64,000 nucleotides of DNA from Streptomyces venezuelae (GTDB lineage Bacteria > Actinomycetota > Actinomycetes > Streptomycetales > Streptomycetaceae). A model generated the notes under the pieces. That model saw only the letters and a program-made list of their open reading frames with translations. It searched no databases and was not told where the DNA came from. The DNA lies in the NCBI RefSeq assembly GCF_008642295.1, contig NZ_CP029190.1:6927501-6991500 (forward strand). The letters are read 5' to 3'. Positions 56,046 through 64,000 of this stretch are shown here, piece after piece. Positions within the stretch are counted from its first letter, which is position 1. Every line of letters starts with the position of its first letter. Both the position numbers and the translations under genes were made by a program.

Positions 56046-59000
56046 CCGCCCGCGCCGCTTCGTGCTGGCCACGGCGGTCGCCCGGATCGCCGGGCATCCC
56101 GAGTACGACGTACCCGAACTCGCCGGTGACGTCAGCCGGATGACCGGACTCTTCACGGAACTGGGCTACGAGCCGGTCACCCCACCGGGGACGTCCCCCG
56201 CCCCCGGCCCGAGTCCGAGCCCTGGCCCGGGCTCGGCGGCCGGGTCCGAGCCGCGGATCTGGCTCGACCCCACCCGCGCCGAGCTCACCCGTGCCCTCCG
56301 GGCCTTCTGCACCGACCCCGCCCGCCGCCCCGACGACTACCTGGTCTGCTACGTTGCCGCCCACGGCGCGGTGGCACCCTCCAGCGGGGTCCACTACCTG
56401 ATGCTCGCCGACACCGACCCCGAGGACCTGCGCGGCACCGCCCTGCCCACCGCCGACCTGGTCTCCCTGATCTGGGAGGACACCCCGCTCGAGCGGGTCC
56501 TGCTGCTCCTCGACTGCTGCAACGCCGAGGCCGGTACCGACGACGCCCTGCACGCCGCCCTCCAGGCCCGCCGGTTCCGCACCCCGGTCGGCCCGGCCGG
56601 CCCGGCCGCCCGGGCCGGAGCGGACGGCGGACCCGGCGAACCGCACACCACCGGCCTCGCCCTGATCGCCGCCTCCCGCCGCAAGGACGTCACCCGCCCG
56701 GGCGCCCTGCCCGCCGCCTTCGAACGCGCCGTCCGCAGCGGCGCCACCGCAGGCCGCGCACCCGCCGCCATCAGCCTCGAACACGTCATGGCCGCCGTCA
56801 GCACCGACCCGCAGGTCCCCGAATGGCAGCGGCCCGTCTGGTCCCTCGGCCAGGCATCCGCCGCCATCCCCGACTTCCTGCCCAACCCCTGGTACGTCCC
56901 GGGCGCCGCCGACCTCAAGGTCGACGAGATCGACCGGCTCGTCGCACTCCGCTCCCGCGAGCGCACCGCCCGCGGCGAGGAACTCCTCAGCCACTTCCTG
57001 CCCCGGGCGCGCGGCACCGACGTCCCCACCGAGGAGGTCTGGGACTTCACCGGCCGCCACCAGGCCCTGCACGCCACCGCCCGCTGGCTGGACGCCCGCC
57101 CCCACCACCGGCTCTGCGTGGTCACCGGAGACCCCGGCTCCGGCAAGTCCTCCCTGCTCGGCATGGTCACCCTGCTCACCGACCCGGTCCGGGCCGCCGC
57201 CGTGCCCCGGGACCGGCTGCCCGACGGCGACCTGCCCGCACCCGGAGCGGTCCACGCCGCCGTGCACGCCGGCCACAAGTCCACCCGGCAGCTGCTCGAC
57301 GCGATCGCCGCCGCCGCGGACTGCGCCGCCGACACCCTCGGCACCCTCACCGCCGCCCTGCAACGCCGTGCCGAGCCCCTGATCATCCTCGTCGACTCGG
57401 TGGACGAGGCCCTCGATCCGCGCGGCGCCACCGACGAGCTGCTCCTCCCGCTCGCCGACCCCGAACTCGGCCTCCCGCTGCGGCTGCTGCTCGGCGCCCG
57501 CCGGCACGTCGCCCGGCGGCTGCCCTCCTCGGCCCTGTGTATCGACCTCGACGAGGAGGAGTACGCCGACCCGCTCGCGGTCCGCGCGTACGCGCGCACC
57601 CTGCTCACCGGGCCCGGTTCCGTGCTGGCCGCCGCCGACCCGCAGCGCGTGGACGCGGTCGCCGAGGCCATCGCCGAAGCCGCCGGCCGGTCCTTCCTCG
57701 TCGCCCGGATCACCGCCCGTACCGTCGCCCGAGAGATCCGCGTCCCCGACCCGGCGGACCAGGCCTGGCGGGACGCCCTGCCCCGGCTGCCCGGCGAGGC
57801 CATGGAACGCGACCTCCGCCAGCGGCTCGGCGACCGCGCCGGCACCGCCCGCGACCTGCTGGTGCCGCTCGCCTTCGCGCAGGGTGTCGGCCTGCCCTGG
57901 GCGGGGATCTGGCCCCAGCTGGCCACCGCCCTGGCCGGCCGCCCGTACGGGGACGCCGACCTGTTCCGGCTCCGGGACGAAGCCGGTTCCTACATGGTCG
58001 AGAGCGTCGAGGACGGCGGCTCCGTCTACCGCGTCTACCACCGCGCCCTGATCGAGTACCTGCGGGAGGGCCGGGACGAACGCGCCGTCGAGGCGACCGT
58101 CACCGCCGTCCTGCGGGCCGCCGTCGACCGCCACCGGGGTGGCTGGCGCTCCGCCCACCCGTACGTACGCCGCTATCTGGCCCTGCACGCGGGCGCGGCC
58201 GGGGTCCTCGACGAGCTCGTCCAGGACGCCGAGTTCGTACTGGCCTGCGCCCCCGGCCAGCTGATGGCCGCACTGCCCGGGCTGCACACCCCGGCCGGCC
58301 GCCGGGCGGGCGCAGCCGTACGGGAACGCGAGGCCGAACTCCGCGGCCTGGAGGGCCGCCCCGGCACCCCGGAGGCCCGCGCCCGGCTCCGGCTGGCCGC
58401 CGTCTGCCGGGGCGCCGCGGCCCTCGCCGACTCCTGCGACCCGGCACCGGGGGAGGAGCGGCCGGAGTGGCGGGCCCGCTGGGCGGTGTGGAACCCGCAC
58501 GGCGGCAAACGGGACTACGCAGGGGTGTCGGACTGGAACGGGCTGGTGGTGCCGCGGGCCGGCGGCGGCGCGGACTTCTGCGGCCTGCGGGACGCGCGGA
58601 CCCTCTTCCGGTGCGACCTGGATTCGGGGGAACAGCCCGCCGATGCCCAACTGTGGGGGCCGCAATGGCTGCGGAGGGGGCCGTGGGCGGTGCTGCCCGG
58701 GCAGCGGGGCCGGGCAGCCGTAGTGCTCGACGACTTCATTCCGAAGCCACCGGAGGACAGCTCACCGCCCTATGGCCGGCGGACCCCGCGCGTCGAATCC
58801 GCCTGGGAGCTTCGGGTGTTGGACGTCCGGAGCGGTGACATGACGTCCTGGCGGCTGCCGCTGCCGCCCGGCGAGCCCGCCTCCGTGCAGCGCACTCCCC
58901 TGGACGTGGCGGTCGTCCCCGGCCGAGGTGACACCGGCCTCGCGATCCTGCGGGTCTCACCCACCCAGCTGTTCGCCTACCGCCTCGGCAGCCGTCCCGG

Positions 59001-61734
59001 GCGGCCGGGGCTCACCCGTGCGATGGACCGAGTCGGGGACGACTACGAACGGCAGCAGGCCCAGGAACGGTCCTACCAGCGTGCCGCCGTGCTGCTCCAT
59101 TCTCTGGGCAACGCCACCGGCCCGGTCTCGGTGTGTGCCGTGCCGGACGGTCTGCCGGAGGGCACCTTCCTGCTGGGCCTGACCGACGGCGATGTGGTGA
59201 AGGTCAACGCGTTCCTCGAGCACGGTATGACGACCACGCCCATCCCCAGTTCCCACCGGTCCGAGGTGCTCGCCATGGCGGTGATCCACCCGCATCCGCT
59301 GGGGCGGCTGCTGGTGTCGGGCGGGCGCGACGGGCGGGTGCAGATCACCCCGATGAGTTCCTCCTCGGAGGAGCCCGCACGGACCGTGCTGAAGTGGCCC
59401 TACGTCGTCACCTCGGTGGCCGTCCTGCGGTCGGACCGGCAGTGGCTGATCGCCGCCGCCACCGCCGACGGCCTTGTCCACCGCATCGATGTCGAAAGCG
59501 GCCGTCCCATTGGACGTCCGCTGCACGTCGGCCGGTGGGGCGGACGGCTGTCGGCCTTCCGGATCGGTGTGACGGACTGCGTGGCCGTCTGGGACGGCGG
59601 TCGCGGCCTCCAGCTCTACGACCTGGTCTCCGGAGAGCGCATCGGCGGCCAGGAGGACGCGCACGAGGTGTGGGCCCTGGCCCGGGTGGACGGCATCCGG
59701 AGCCTCGGCGGATCGGACGGCATCGTCCGGCTGCTGCCCACCCCGCACGCCGTCGACGCACAGCAATTCGTCGCGCACGACCGGCCCGTGCTCGCCCTCG
59801 GCGAGATCCGTGGGCCCGCCGGTGTCCCCTGTCTGATCAGCGTGGGAGCCGACCTCGGGATCCGCTGCTGGGATCCCGGCCGGCGGGCCGAACTTTGGAC
59901 CCGCCCGGCCGAGCCGCTGCCCCCGGGCATCACGGAACGGACGGACTCCCTCGCCCACGCCGTGTGCGGCCGGACCGCGGACGGCCTCGACTACGTGGCG
60001 ACCACCCGGTACGTGGGCCTCGGCCGGGTCCGGATCCTGCTGCTGGACGCCGGAGTGCCGGTGCGCGAGCAGGAGTTCACCGCGCCCGGCCCGGTCACGG
60101 CGCTGTGCGCCGGCCGGGTCCGCGGCCGGGACGTGGTGGTGGCGGGCACCGACGACGGGCGGATCCTGTGCTGGGACCTGGCGGACGGCGGACGCCCGTT
60201 CGGGCAGAACCCGCCGGCCGCCGACGGCGGGGCGGCCGGCCCGTGGATCACCGCGCTCGCCCTCGCCCCGGACGGCTCGGGCCGGCTCGCGGGCGGCGCC
60301 GGCGACGGCACCCTGCGCCTGTGGTGCCTGCCCGGCGGGCGGCTGCTGTCCGACCCGGTGGCCGCCCACCGGCGCCCGGTCACGGCCCTGTCCTTCGTCA
60401 CGGCCGACGGCCCGGATCTGTGGCTGGCGAGTGCGGGGGACGACCACCGGCTGGCCGTCCACGAGCCGGACGGACGCGGGGTGCTGCATCCGGTGTGGGA
60501 GCGCCGGACCGACCGCCGCATCCGCTCCCTGTATTCCGAGGACCGCGGACTCGCCTGCGGCGACGAAGGGGGCGGCATGTTCCTGCTCGTCCGGGAGCCG
60601 GGCGGCGGCTGGACCCTGACGGACGGCCGGGAACCGGTCCCCTCCGGACTCGCCGTCGCCACCACCTCCCTCGGCGGCCGGCCGGTCTGTGTCTCCCCGG
60701 ACGCCCGGGACGGGCTGCTGGTGCACGACCTGGCCGACGGTGCGACCGTACGGCGTCTGGCCTCCGCCTGCGGCAGCGGCTATCGCGCGGTGGCCGCGGC
60801 CCGTAGGCACCCGGCCGGCGCACTCGTCGTCGCCCGGAACCACCACGGGCTGCTGGAACGCTGGGACTTCACCGATTCGGCGGCGCTCGCCCCGGCCGGA
60901 ACTCCGCTGCGGCTCTCGGCCCCGCACGAGAAGGGACCGGGCGGCAAGCGACTGACCGCACTGCCGGACCCGGCGGGGGAGACGGAGGACCTGTTCTCCC
61001 TCTCGGCCGGCCGCGGCTTCCTTGCCGTCGAGGACCTGGAGAGCGGCCCGCTGTTGCATCAGATGCTGTGGGCCGGCAGACACCGTGGGCTGCACGCCCT
61101 GCGCCCGGAACCCGTACCGGTACACCCGCACCGGTTGGGTTACGACGCGTTCCGGCTCCGGTTCTCCGTGCTGCGCGATGCCTGGGTCGTACGCTGCGGC
61201 GGCCACACCTTCGGGTTCGCGGAGACGGCCCAGGGGGTATGGCTCGCCGACCCGTACACCGGCCGGTGGGCCCGCGCGCGGCTCGACGGGGCCGGGATGC
61301 GGGCGGCGTTCACCGCCGCCCACGACGGTGCTCCGGGGGTGCTCCTGGTCCACGGCGACCGGGCCCGGTTCTATGCGCTGACGGACCTGCTCGCCGCCCT
61401 GGCCCGGCCCGAACCGCCGCTGGAGGGCCTCCGGTTCCTCGGCCGGGAGCGGCTGCTGCGGCGCGGCGGCGGGCCCGTGCTCCGCGCGACCGCGGAGCAT
61501 GCCACCCCGCATGCGGTCCGGCACGCCGCCCCGCTCCCCGGCGGGCACGCGTACGTCGCGGCCGGGACCCGCGAGCTGCACGTCCGCCCGGTGGACGGCG
61601 GGCCGCCCCGCCACAGGGTCGAACTCCCCTCCCCCTGTACCGGCCTCGCCGTCTCCCCGGCCGGCGAGATCGCCGTCGCCACCCGCAACGGGTTGCTGCT
61701 CTTCGACCCGCCGGGGAGCCCCGATCGCCGCTAG
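56026..61734 (+). CDS. Caspase - NACHT/STAND ATPase - WD40-like repeat fusion protein
   Basis: 1902-aa cytoplasmic protein. Residues 1-270 are a caspase-like (C14) peptidase with catalytic His113 (CYVAAHGAVAP) and Cys165 (LLLLDCCNAEAG). A NACHT/STAND NTPase follows: Walker A GDPGSGKSS (Lys374) and Walker B LIILVDSVDEAL (457-461), then a helical region (FRLRDEAGSYMVESVEDGGS, VYRVYHRALIEYLREGRDE). From ~830 onward are many WD40/PQQ-like repeats (LLVSGGRDGRVQITPMSSSS, LGGSDGIVRLLPTP, VVVAGTDDGRILCWDLADGG, LAGGAGDGTLRLWCLPGGRL). The repeats are presumed to sense a trigger, the NTPase to oligomerise and the caspase to cut. Long Gly/Pro stretch at ~50-70. ATG 56026 overlaps the hydrolase gene. Confidence 0.9.
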   Translation: MAADSADRPRRFVLATAVARIAGHPEYDVPELAGDVSRMTGLFTELGYEPVTPPGTSPAPGPSPSPGPGSAAGSEPRIWLDPTRAELTRALRAFCTDPARRPDDYLVCYVAAHGAVAPSSGVHYLMLADTDPEDLRGTALPTADLVSLIWEDTPLERVLLLLDCCNAEAGTDDALHAALQARRFRTPVGPAGPAARAGADGGPGEPHTTGLALIAASRRKDVTRPGALPAAFERAVRSGATAGRAPAAISLEHVMAAVSTDPQVPEWQRPVWSLGQASAAIPDFLPNPWYVPGAADLKVDEIDRLVALRSRERTARGEELLSHFLPRARGTDVPTEEVWDFTGRHQALHATARWLDARPHHRLCVVTGDPGSGKSSLLGMVTLLTDPVRAAAVPRDRLPDGDLPAPGAVHAAVHAGHKSTRQLLDAIAAAADCAADTLGTLTAALQRRAEPLIILVDSVDEALDPRGATDELLLPLADPELGLPLRLLLGARRHVARRLPSSALCIDLDEEEYADPLAVRAYARTLLTGPGSVLAAADPQRVDAVAEAIAEAAGRSFLVARITARTVAREIRVPDPADQAWRDALPRLPGEAMERDLRQRLGDRAGTARDLLVPLAFAQGVGLPWAGIWPQLATALAGRPYGDADLFRLRDEAGSYMVESVEDGGSVYRVYHRALIEYLREGRDERAVEATVTAVLRAAVDRHRGGWRSAHPYVRRYLALHAGAAGVLDELVQDAEFVLACAPGQLMAALPGLHTPAGRRAGAAVREREAELRGLEGRPGTPEARARLRLAAVCRGAAALADSCDPAPGEERPEWRARWAVWNPHGGKRDYAGVSDWNGLVVPRAGGGADFCGLRDARTLFRCDLDSGEQPADAQLWGPQWLRRGPWAVLPGQRGRAAVVLDDFIPKPPEDSSPPYGRRTPRVESAWELRVLDVRSGDMTSWRLPLPPGEPASVQRTPLDVAVVPGRGDTGLAILRVSPTQLFAYRLGSRPGRPGLTRAMDRVGDDYERQQAQERSYQRAAVLLHSLGNATGPVSVCAVPDGLPEGTFLLGLTDGDVVKVNAFLEHGMTTTPIPSSHRSEVLAMAVIHPHPLGRLLVSGGRDGRVQITPMSSSSEEPARTVLKWPYVVTSVAVLRSDRQWLIAAATADGLVHRIDVESGRPIGRPLHVGRWGGRLSAFRIGVTDCVAVWDGGRGLQLYDLVSGERIGGQEDAHEVWALARVDGIRSLGGSDGIVRLLPTPHAVDAQQFVAHDRPVLALGEIRGPAGVPCLISVGADLGIRCWDPGRRAELWTRPAEPLPPGITERTDSLAHAVCGRTADGLDYVATTRYVGLGRVRILLLDAGVPVREQEFTAPGPVTALCAGRVRGRDVVVAGTDDGRILCWDLADGGRPFGQNPPAADGGAAGPWITALALAPDGSGRLAGGAGDGTLRLWCLPGGRLLSDPVAAHRRPVTALSFVTADGPDLWLASAGDDHRLAVHEPDGRGVLHPVWERRTDRRIRSLYSEDRGLACGDEGGGMFLLVREPGGGWTLTDGREPVPSGLAVATTSLGGRPVCVSPDARDGLLVHDLADGATVRRLASACGSGYRAVAAARRHPAGALVVARNHHGLLERWDFTDSAALAPAGTPLRLSAPHEKGPGGKRLTALPDPAGETEDLFSLSAGRGFLAVEDLESGPLLHQMLWAGRHRGLHALRPEPVPVHPHRLGYDAFRLRFSVLRDAWVVRCGGHTFGFAETAQGVWLADPYTGRWARARLDGAGMRAAFTAAHDGAPGVLLVHGDRARFYALTDLLAALARPEPPLEGLRFLGRERLLRRGGGPVLRATAEHATPHAVRHAAPLPGGHAYVAAGTRELHVRPVDGGPPRHRVELPSPCTGLAVSPAGEIAVATRNGLLLFDPPGSPDRR

Positions 61735-61769
61735 AGTCCCTGCATCGGGAGCAGCGAGGAGGGGGACCC

Positions 61770-61973
61770 ATGGCCAAGGTCAACATCAGCCTGGATGCCG
61801 AGCTGGTCGTGGAGGTGATGGTGCTCGCCGGAGTCGGGTCACCGCAGGACGCCGTCGAGGCCGTCGTGCGCGACTACATTGCGCGGAGCCACCGGACCGA
61901 GGCCCGCGTCGAACTCAAGGACCACCAGCGCCACCGGCCCGACCTCCGCAACCGGGACGTCCAGGAGGGCTGA
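61770..61973 (+). CDS. Small RHH/VapB-like antitoxin-type protein
   Basis: 67-aa protein: AKVNISLDAELVVEVMVLAG then SPQDAVEAVVRDYIARSHRT, matching the ribbon-helix-helix N terminus of VapB-type/DUF2191 antitoxins, and a charged tail (ELKDHQRHRPDLRNRDVQEG). ATG 61770 follows GAGGAGGGGG, an excellent ribosome-binding site. It lies 35 bp after the caspase-STAND gene on the same strand, with no PIN-type toxin gene next to it, so it is either an orphan antitoxin or the regulator of the upstream operon. Confidence 0.75.
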   Translation: MAKVNISLDAELVVEVMVLAGVGSPQDAVEAVVRDYIARSHRTEARVELKDHQRHRPDLRNRDVQEG

Positions 61974-61988
61974 GCCTCCGTACGGTGG

Positions 61989-63896
61989 CTAGCCGACCCG
62001 GACGCTGACCGTCCGGCCCGGGGCGACCGGGGTGGTGGCGTAGGTGTACGTCACCCCGTCCACCACCTTCGTCCGGGCCGGCCGGGACACCCCGTTGACG
62101 GTGATCCGGCTGTGCCGGCCCGGGAACCGCGCCTCCCAGGTGTACGTGGCGCTGCCGGAGGTGTTGGACAGGGTGGACCGGGTGGCGCCGTCGTGCCGCA
62201 GCGAGAACCCGGAGGCCCCGACCCGCAGGTCGTCGATCTTCAGCCAGTCCATGCCGGACGGCAGCCGGGACTGGGTGGTGAGGGTCCGGGCGGGGGCGTC
62301 GGGGGTGACGCCCATCAGGCCGCGGACGGTCTGGCCGAGGAGGGTGAAGGACACCTCCGGGTAGTCGCCGTTGGTGCCCTGCTTGGCGTTGACGTGCTGG
62401 ACGTCCTTCCGGTCGTACACCTCCTTCATCCACTTCCAGGCGGTGTCGTTGCGGTTGTTGGTGAAGAAGGTGTCGGGCAGGTAGGTGAGGGCCTCGATGT
62501 TGTCGGGGCGGCCGGGACCGGAAGCCTCCCGGTCGATGAAGTCGAGGTAGGCCTCCCGGCGCGTGCCCGGGTCGACGATCTGCTTCATCGGCATGAACCA
62601 GCTGTTCTCCTTGCCCCAGCCGGTCAGCGCCCGTCCGTCGGTGGTGTAGCCGCGCACCATGTCCGCGCCCGAGCCCGAGCCGCTCCACACCGTGTTGTAG
62701 TACGTCTTGAGGTCCTTCGCCCGGCGGTCGAAGGTGTCGGCCAGGTCGCAGTCCCCCTTCGCCCGGGCCAGCGAGGCCATCGCCAGATAGGCCTGGTACT
62801 GGGAGCCGATCGCGTCGCCCGCCTCGGCGAGGGGCTCGCTGCTCTGCTCGTTGTAGCTGGCCGTGCCCTGGAAGATGCCCCCGCCGGTGCCCTCGGCCAC
62901 CTTCACGGTGCCGTTGTCCTTCAGGCCGTTGTGCAGGTCGATGAACTCCTCCGTGGTGCGCCGGTAGAACTCCCACAGCACCGGGTCGTCGAGGTAGCTG
63001 CGGTCCCCGCTCCAGCGGTAGGCCTCCTCGGCCTTCTGCACCAGCTCGAAGGGGGCCGGCACCTCGCGCACGAAGTTGGTCGCGCTCCGGTAGTCGATGG
63101 CGAGCGGGGTCCCGTTGTCGAAGTTCAGGGCCCAGACCGGGTAGTACTTGTGCTGCGCGGTGGCGGACGCCGCGAAGGACCTGAGCATCGCCTTGTTCTC
63201 GGCGGTGAGGCCGAGCACGCCCGCGCCCGCCAGCTGGTGGGCCATGTCGCGTGAGTAGTAGCCGCTGCGGTTGGCGTAACCGGCCCAGTAGGAGGGCCCG
63301 TACGTACCGGTGCCGGTCCCGCCGGTGCGGTTCTCGTCCACGTTGAGCGGGCCGGGGGTGCCGGGCAGGTGCACCCAGCTGTTGGCCTTGCGCTTGGACC
63401 AGTCGAACATCTCGACGATCTTCGGGTCGGAAGAGCTGATCCTGGGGTCGGCGGGCGCGGCGGGGGAGAGCATCAGGTCGTCGGCGTTGACCCAGCCGTC
63501 CCCGGACTCGAAGGCGATCTCCAGCCGGTCGCCGGGCGCGAGGGCGATCCGGCTCAGCGTGTAGCGGCGGTAGTTCGAGGCGGCCGGCAGAGTCAGGGCC
63601 GCCCGCTCGGTGCCGTTGACACGGGCGATGTAGCGGCCGTTCGGGCCGCCGGTGGCGATCCAGGCCGATATGTCGAAGCTGCCGTGCGCGGTGGCCGTCA
63701 GGGTCTGGGCGACCTTCCGGCCCGCCCCCGCATCGAGGTAGATCAGCCGGCTCCCGCCGTGCGGGTAGTTGGTGGCCACCCCGGTCCCCGGACTGAACTC
63801 CCATCCCTGACCGCCCTGTTCGAAGCCTGGGTCGAGGAGGGTGAGCGGGGCGAGCAGGGCGAGCGCGGACAGCAGCGGCACAGGGGAAAGCGGCAT
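61989..63896 (-). CDS. Secreted glycoside-hydrolase-like protein with N-terminal carbohydrate-binding module
   Basis: 635-aa exported protein. Residues 1-20 are a Sec signal (PLSPVPLLSALALLAPLTLL). Residues ~25-160 are a jelly-roll module (LDPGFEQGGQGWEFSPGTGV, RYTLSRIALAPGDRLEIAFE) of the CBM type. The rest (~165-560) resembles an (alpha/alpha)6-toroid glycosidase (YYSRDMAHQLAGAGVLGLTA, TASYNEQSSEPLAEAGDAIG, GWGKENSWFMPMKQIVDPGT), followed by a short beta domain. The family number cannot be assigned by eye. ATG 63896 is preceded by GGGAG. A LacI-type operator candidate lies 63 bp upstream, so sugar induction is likely. Confidence 0.78.
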   Translation of the reverse strand: MPLSPVPLLSALALLAPLTLLDPGFEQGGQGWEFSPGTGVATNYPHGGSRLIYLDAGAGRKVAQTLTATAHGSFDISAWIATGGPNGRYIARVNGTERAALTLPAASNYRRYTLSRIALAPGDRLEIAFESGDGWVNADDLMLSPAAPADPRISSSDPKIVEMFDWSKRKANSWVHLPGTPGPLNVDENRTGGTGTGTYGPSYWAGYANRSGYYSRDMAHQLAGAGVLGLTAENKAMLRSFAASATAQHKYYPVWALNFDNGTPLAIDYRSATNFVREVPAPFELVQKAEEAYRWSGDRSYLDDPVLWEFYRRTTEEFIDLHNGLKDNGTVKVAEGTGGGIFQGTASYNEQSSEPLAEAGDAIGSQYQAYLAMASLARAKGDCDLADTFDRRAKDLKTYYNTVWSGSGSGADMVRGYTTDGRALTGWGKENSWFMPMKQIVDPGTRREAYLDFIDREASGPGRPDNIEALTYLPDTFFTNNRNDTAWKWMKEVYDRKDVQHVNAKQGTNGDYPEVSFTLLGQTVRGLMGVTPDAPARTLTTQSRLPSGMDWLKIDDLRVGASGFSLRHDGATRSTLSNTSGSATYTWEARFPGRHSRITVNGVSRPARTKVVDGVTYTYATTPVAPGRTVSVRVG

Positions 63897-63959
63897 CGGG
63901 TGCTCCCGGGTCGACGGCCGGATCTCGGCGCGCGGCACGCTAGCAACGCTTCCCGAAGA

Positions 63960-63979
63960 CTTGCAATGGATCTGGCAAG
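63960..63979. promoter_or_regulatory. LacI-type operator candidate upstream of glycoside hydrolase
   Basis: CTTGCAATGGATCTGGCAAG: arms CTTGCAA and TGGCAAG pair at 6 of 7 positions around 6 bp. CTTGCAA-like half-sites are typical of Streptomyces LacI-family sugar repressors. It sits 63 bp before the start on the minus strand. Confidence 0.5.
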
Positions 63980-64000
63980 ACTTTCTGCGCGGCACAACTG

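Noticed and set aside
61915-63804. Arg/Gly-rich 629-codon frame overlapping the glycosidase gene on the same strand
   Set aside because: The alternative frame 61989-63896 has a signal peptide, recognisable domains and proper third-position bias.

Overview
The window looks like a chromosomal segment of a Streptomyces or close relative. Support comes from very high GC with G/C-rich third codon positions, frequent GTG starts, a Streptomyces subtilisin-inhibitor-type (SSI) protein, an NsdA-like TPR regulator, roadblock/LC7 proteins, and rare TTA codons confined to a few accessory-looking genes. I see no rRNA, tRNA, CRISPR array, transposase or phage genes.

Layout. 1-7.4 kb: a 3-ketosteroid-dehydrogenase-like flavoprotein cut by the window edge, a flavodoxin-fold reductase, a phosphotransferase-fold protein divergent from an NsdA-like regulator, a PAS/SpoIIE phosphatase and a nickel-binding DUF4242 protein. 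7.6-14.3 kb: a two-subunit molybdenum hydroxylase of isoquinoline-oxidoreductase type, a PucR-like regulator, a KimA-like permease and a small secreted protein. 14.4-18.7 kb: a divergent PucR/TetR pair with a perfect operator between them, a NarL/DesK-type two-component system and a small membrane protein. 18.8-21.5 kb: an unusual cassette of a free-standing IclR-type HTH, three roadblock/LC7 proteins and a PATAN-like protein with two TTA codons. 21.6-33 kb: a large TagF-like teichoic-acid polymerase, VOC protein, sirtuin, lipoprotein, GNAT, SSI inhibitor, cNMP-binding protein and a 912-residue secreted multidomain protein. 33-46.9 kb: an ArsR/P1B-4 metal ATPase pair, two tandem condensation-domain proteins, unknown proteins, a 30-bp minisatellite, an MMPL exporter with histidine kinase and response regulator, and a peptidoglycan-binding membrane protein.

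46.9-62 kb is the most interesting part. It holds a DRB0094-type RNA ligase, a radical-SAM-like protein with unusual cysteine spacing, and a translationally coupled RNA-repair operon (ligase-kinase fusion plus an MJ1316/DUF504-EEP-2H-poly(A)-polymerase-like protein). Divergent from that operon is an overlapping pair, an alpha/beta-hydrolase and a 1902-residue caspase-STAND-WD40-like protein, followed by a small RHH antitoxin-like protein. The plausible reading is a conflict locus: a caspase/NTPase sensor-effector beside enzymes that can heal and seal broken RNA. The window ends with a secreted glycoside-hydrolase-like protein that has a LacI-type operator candidate upstream.

Several intergenic regions carry long perfect or near-perfect palindromes that no annotated feature explains. 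These are listed separately.
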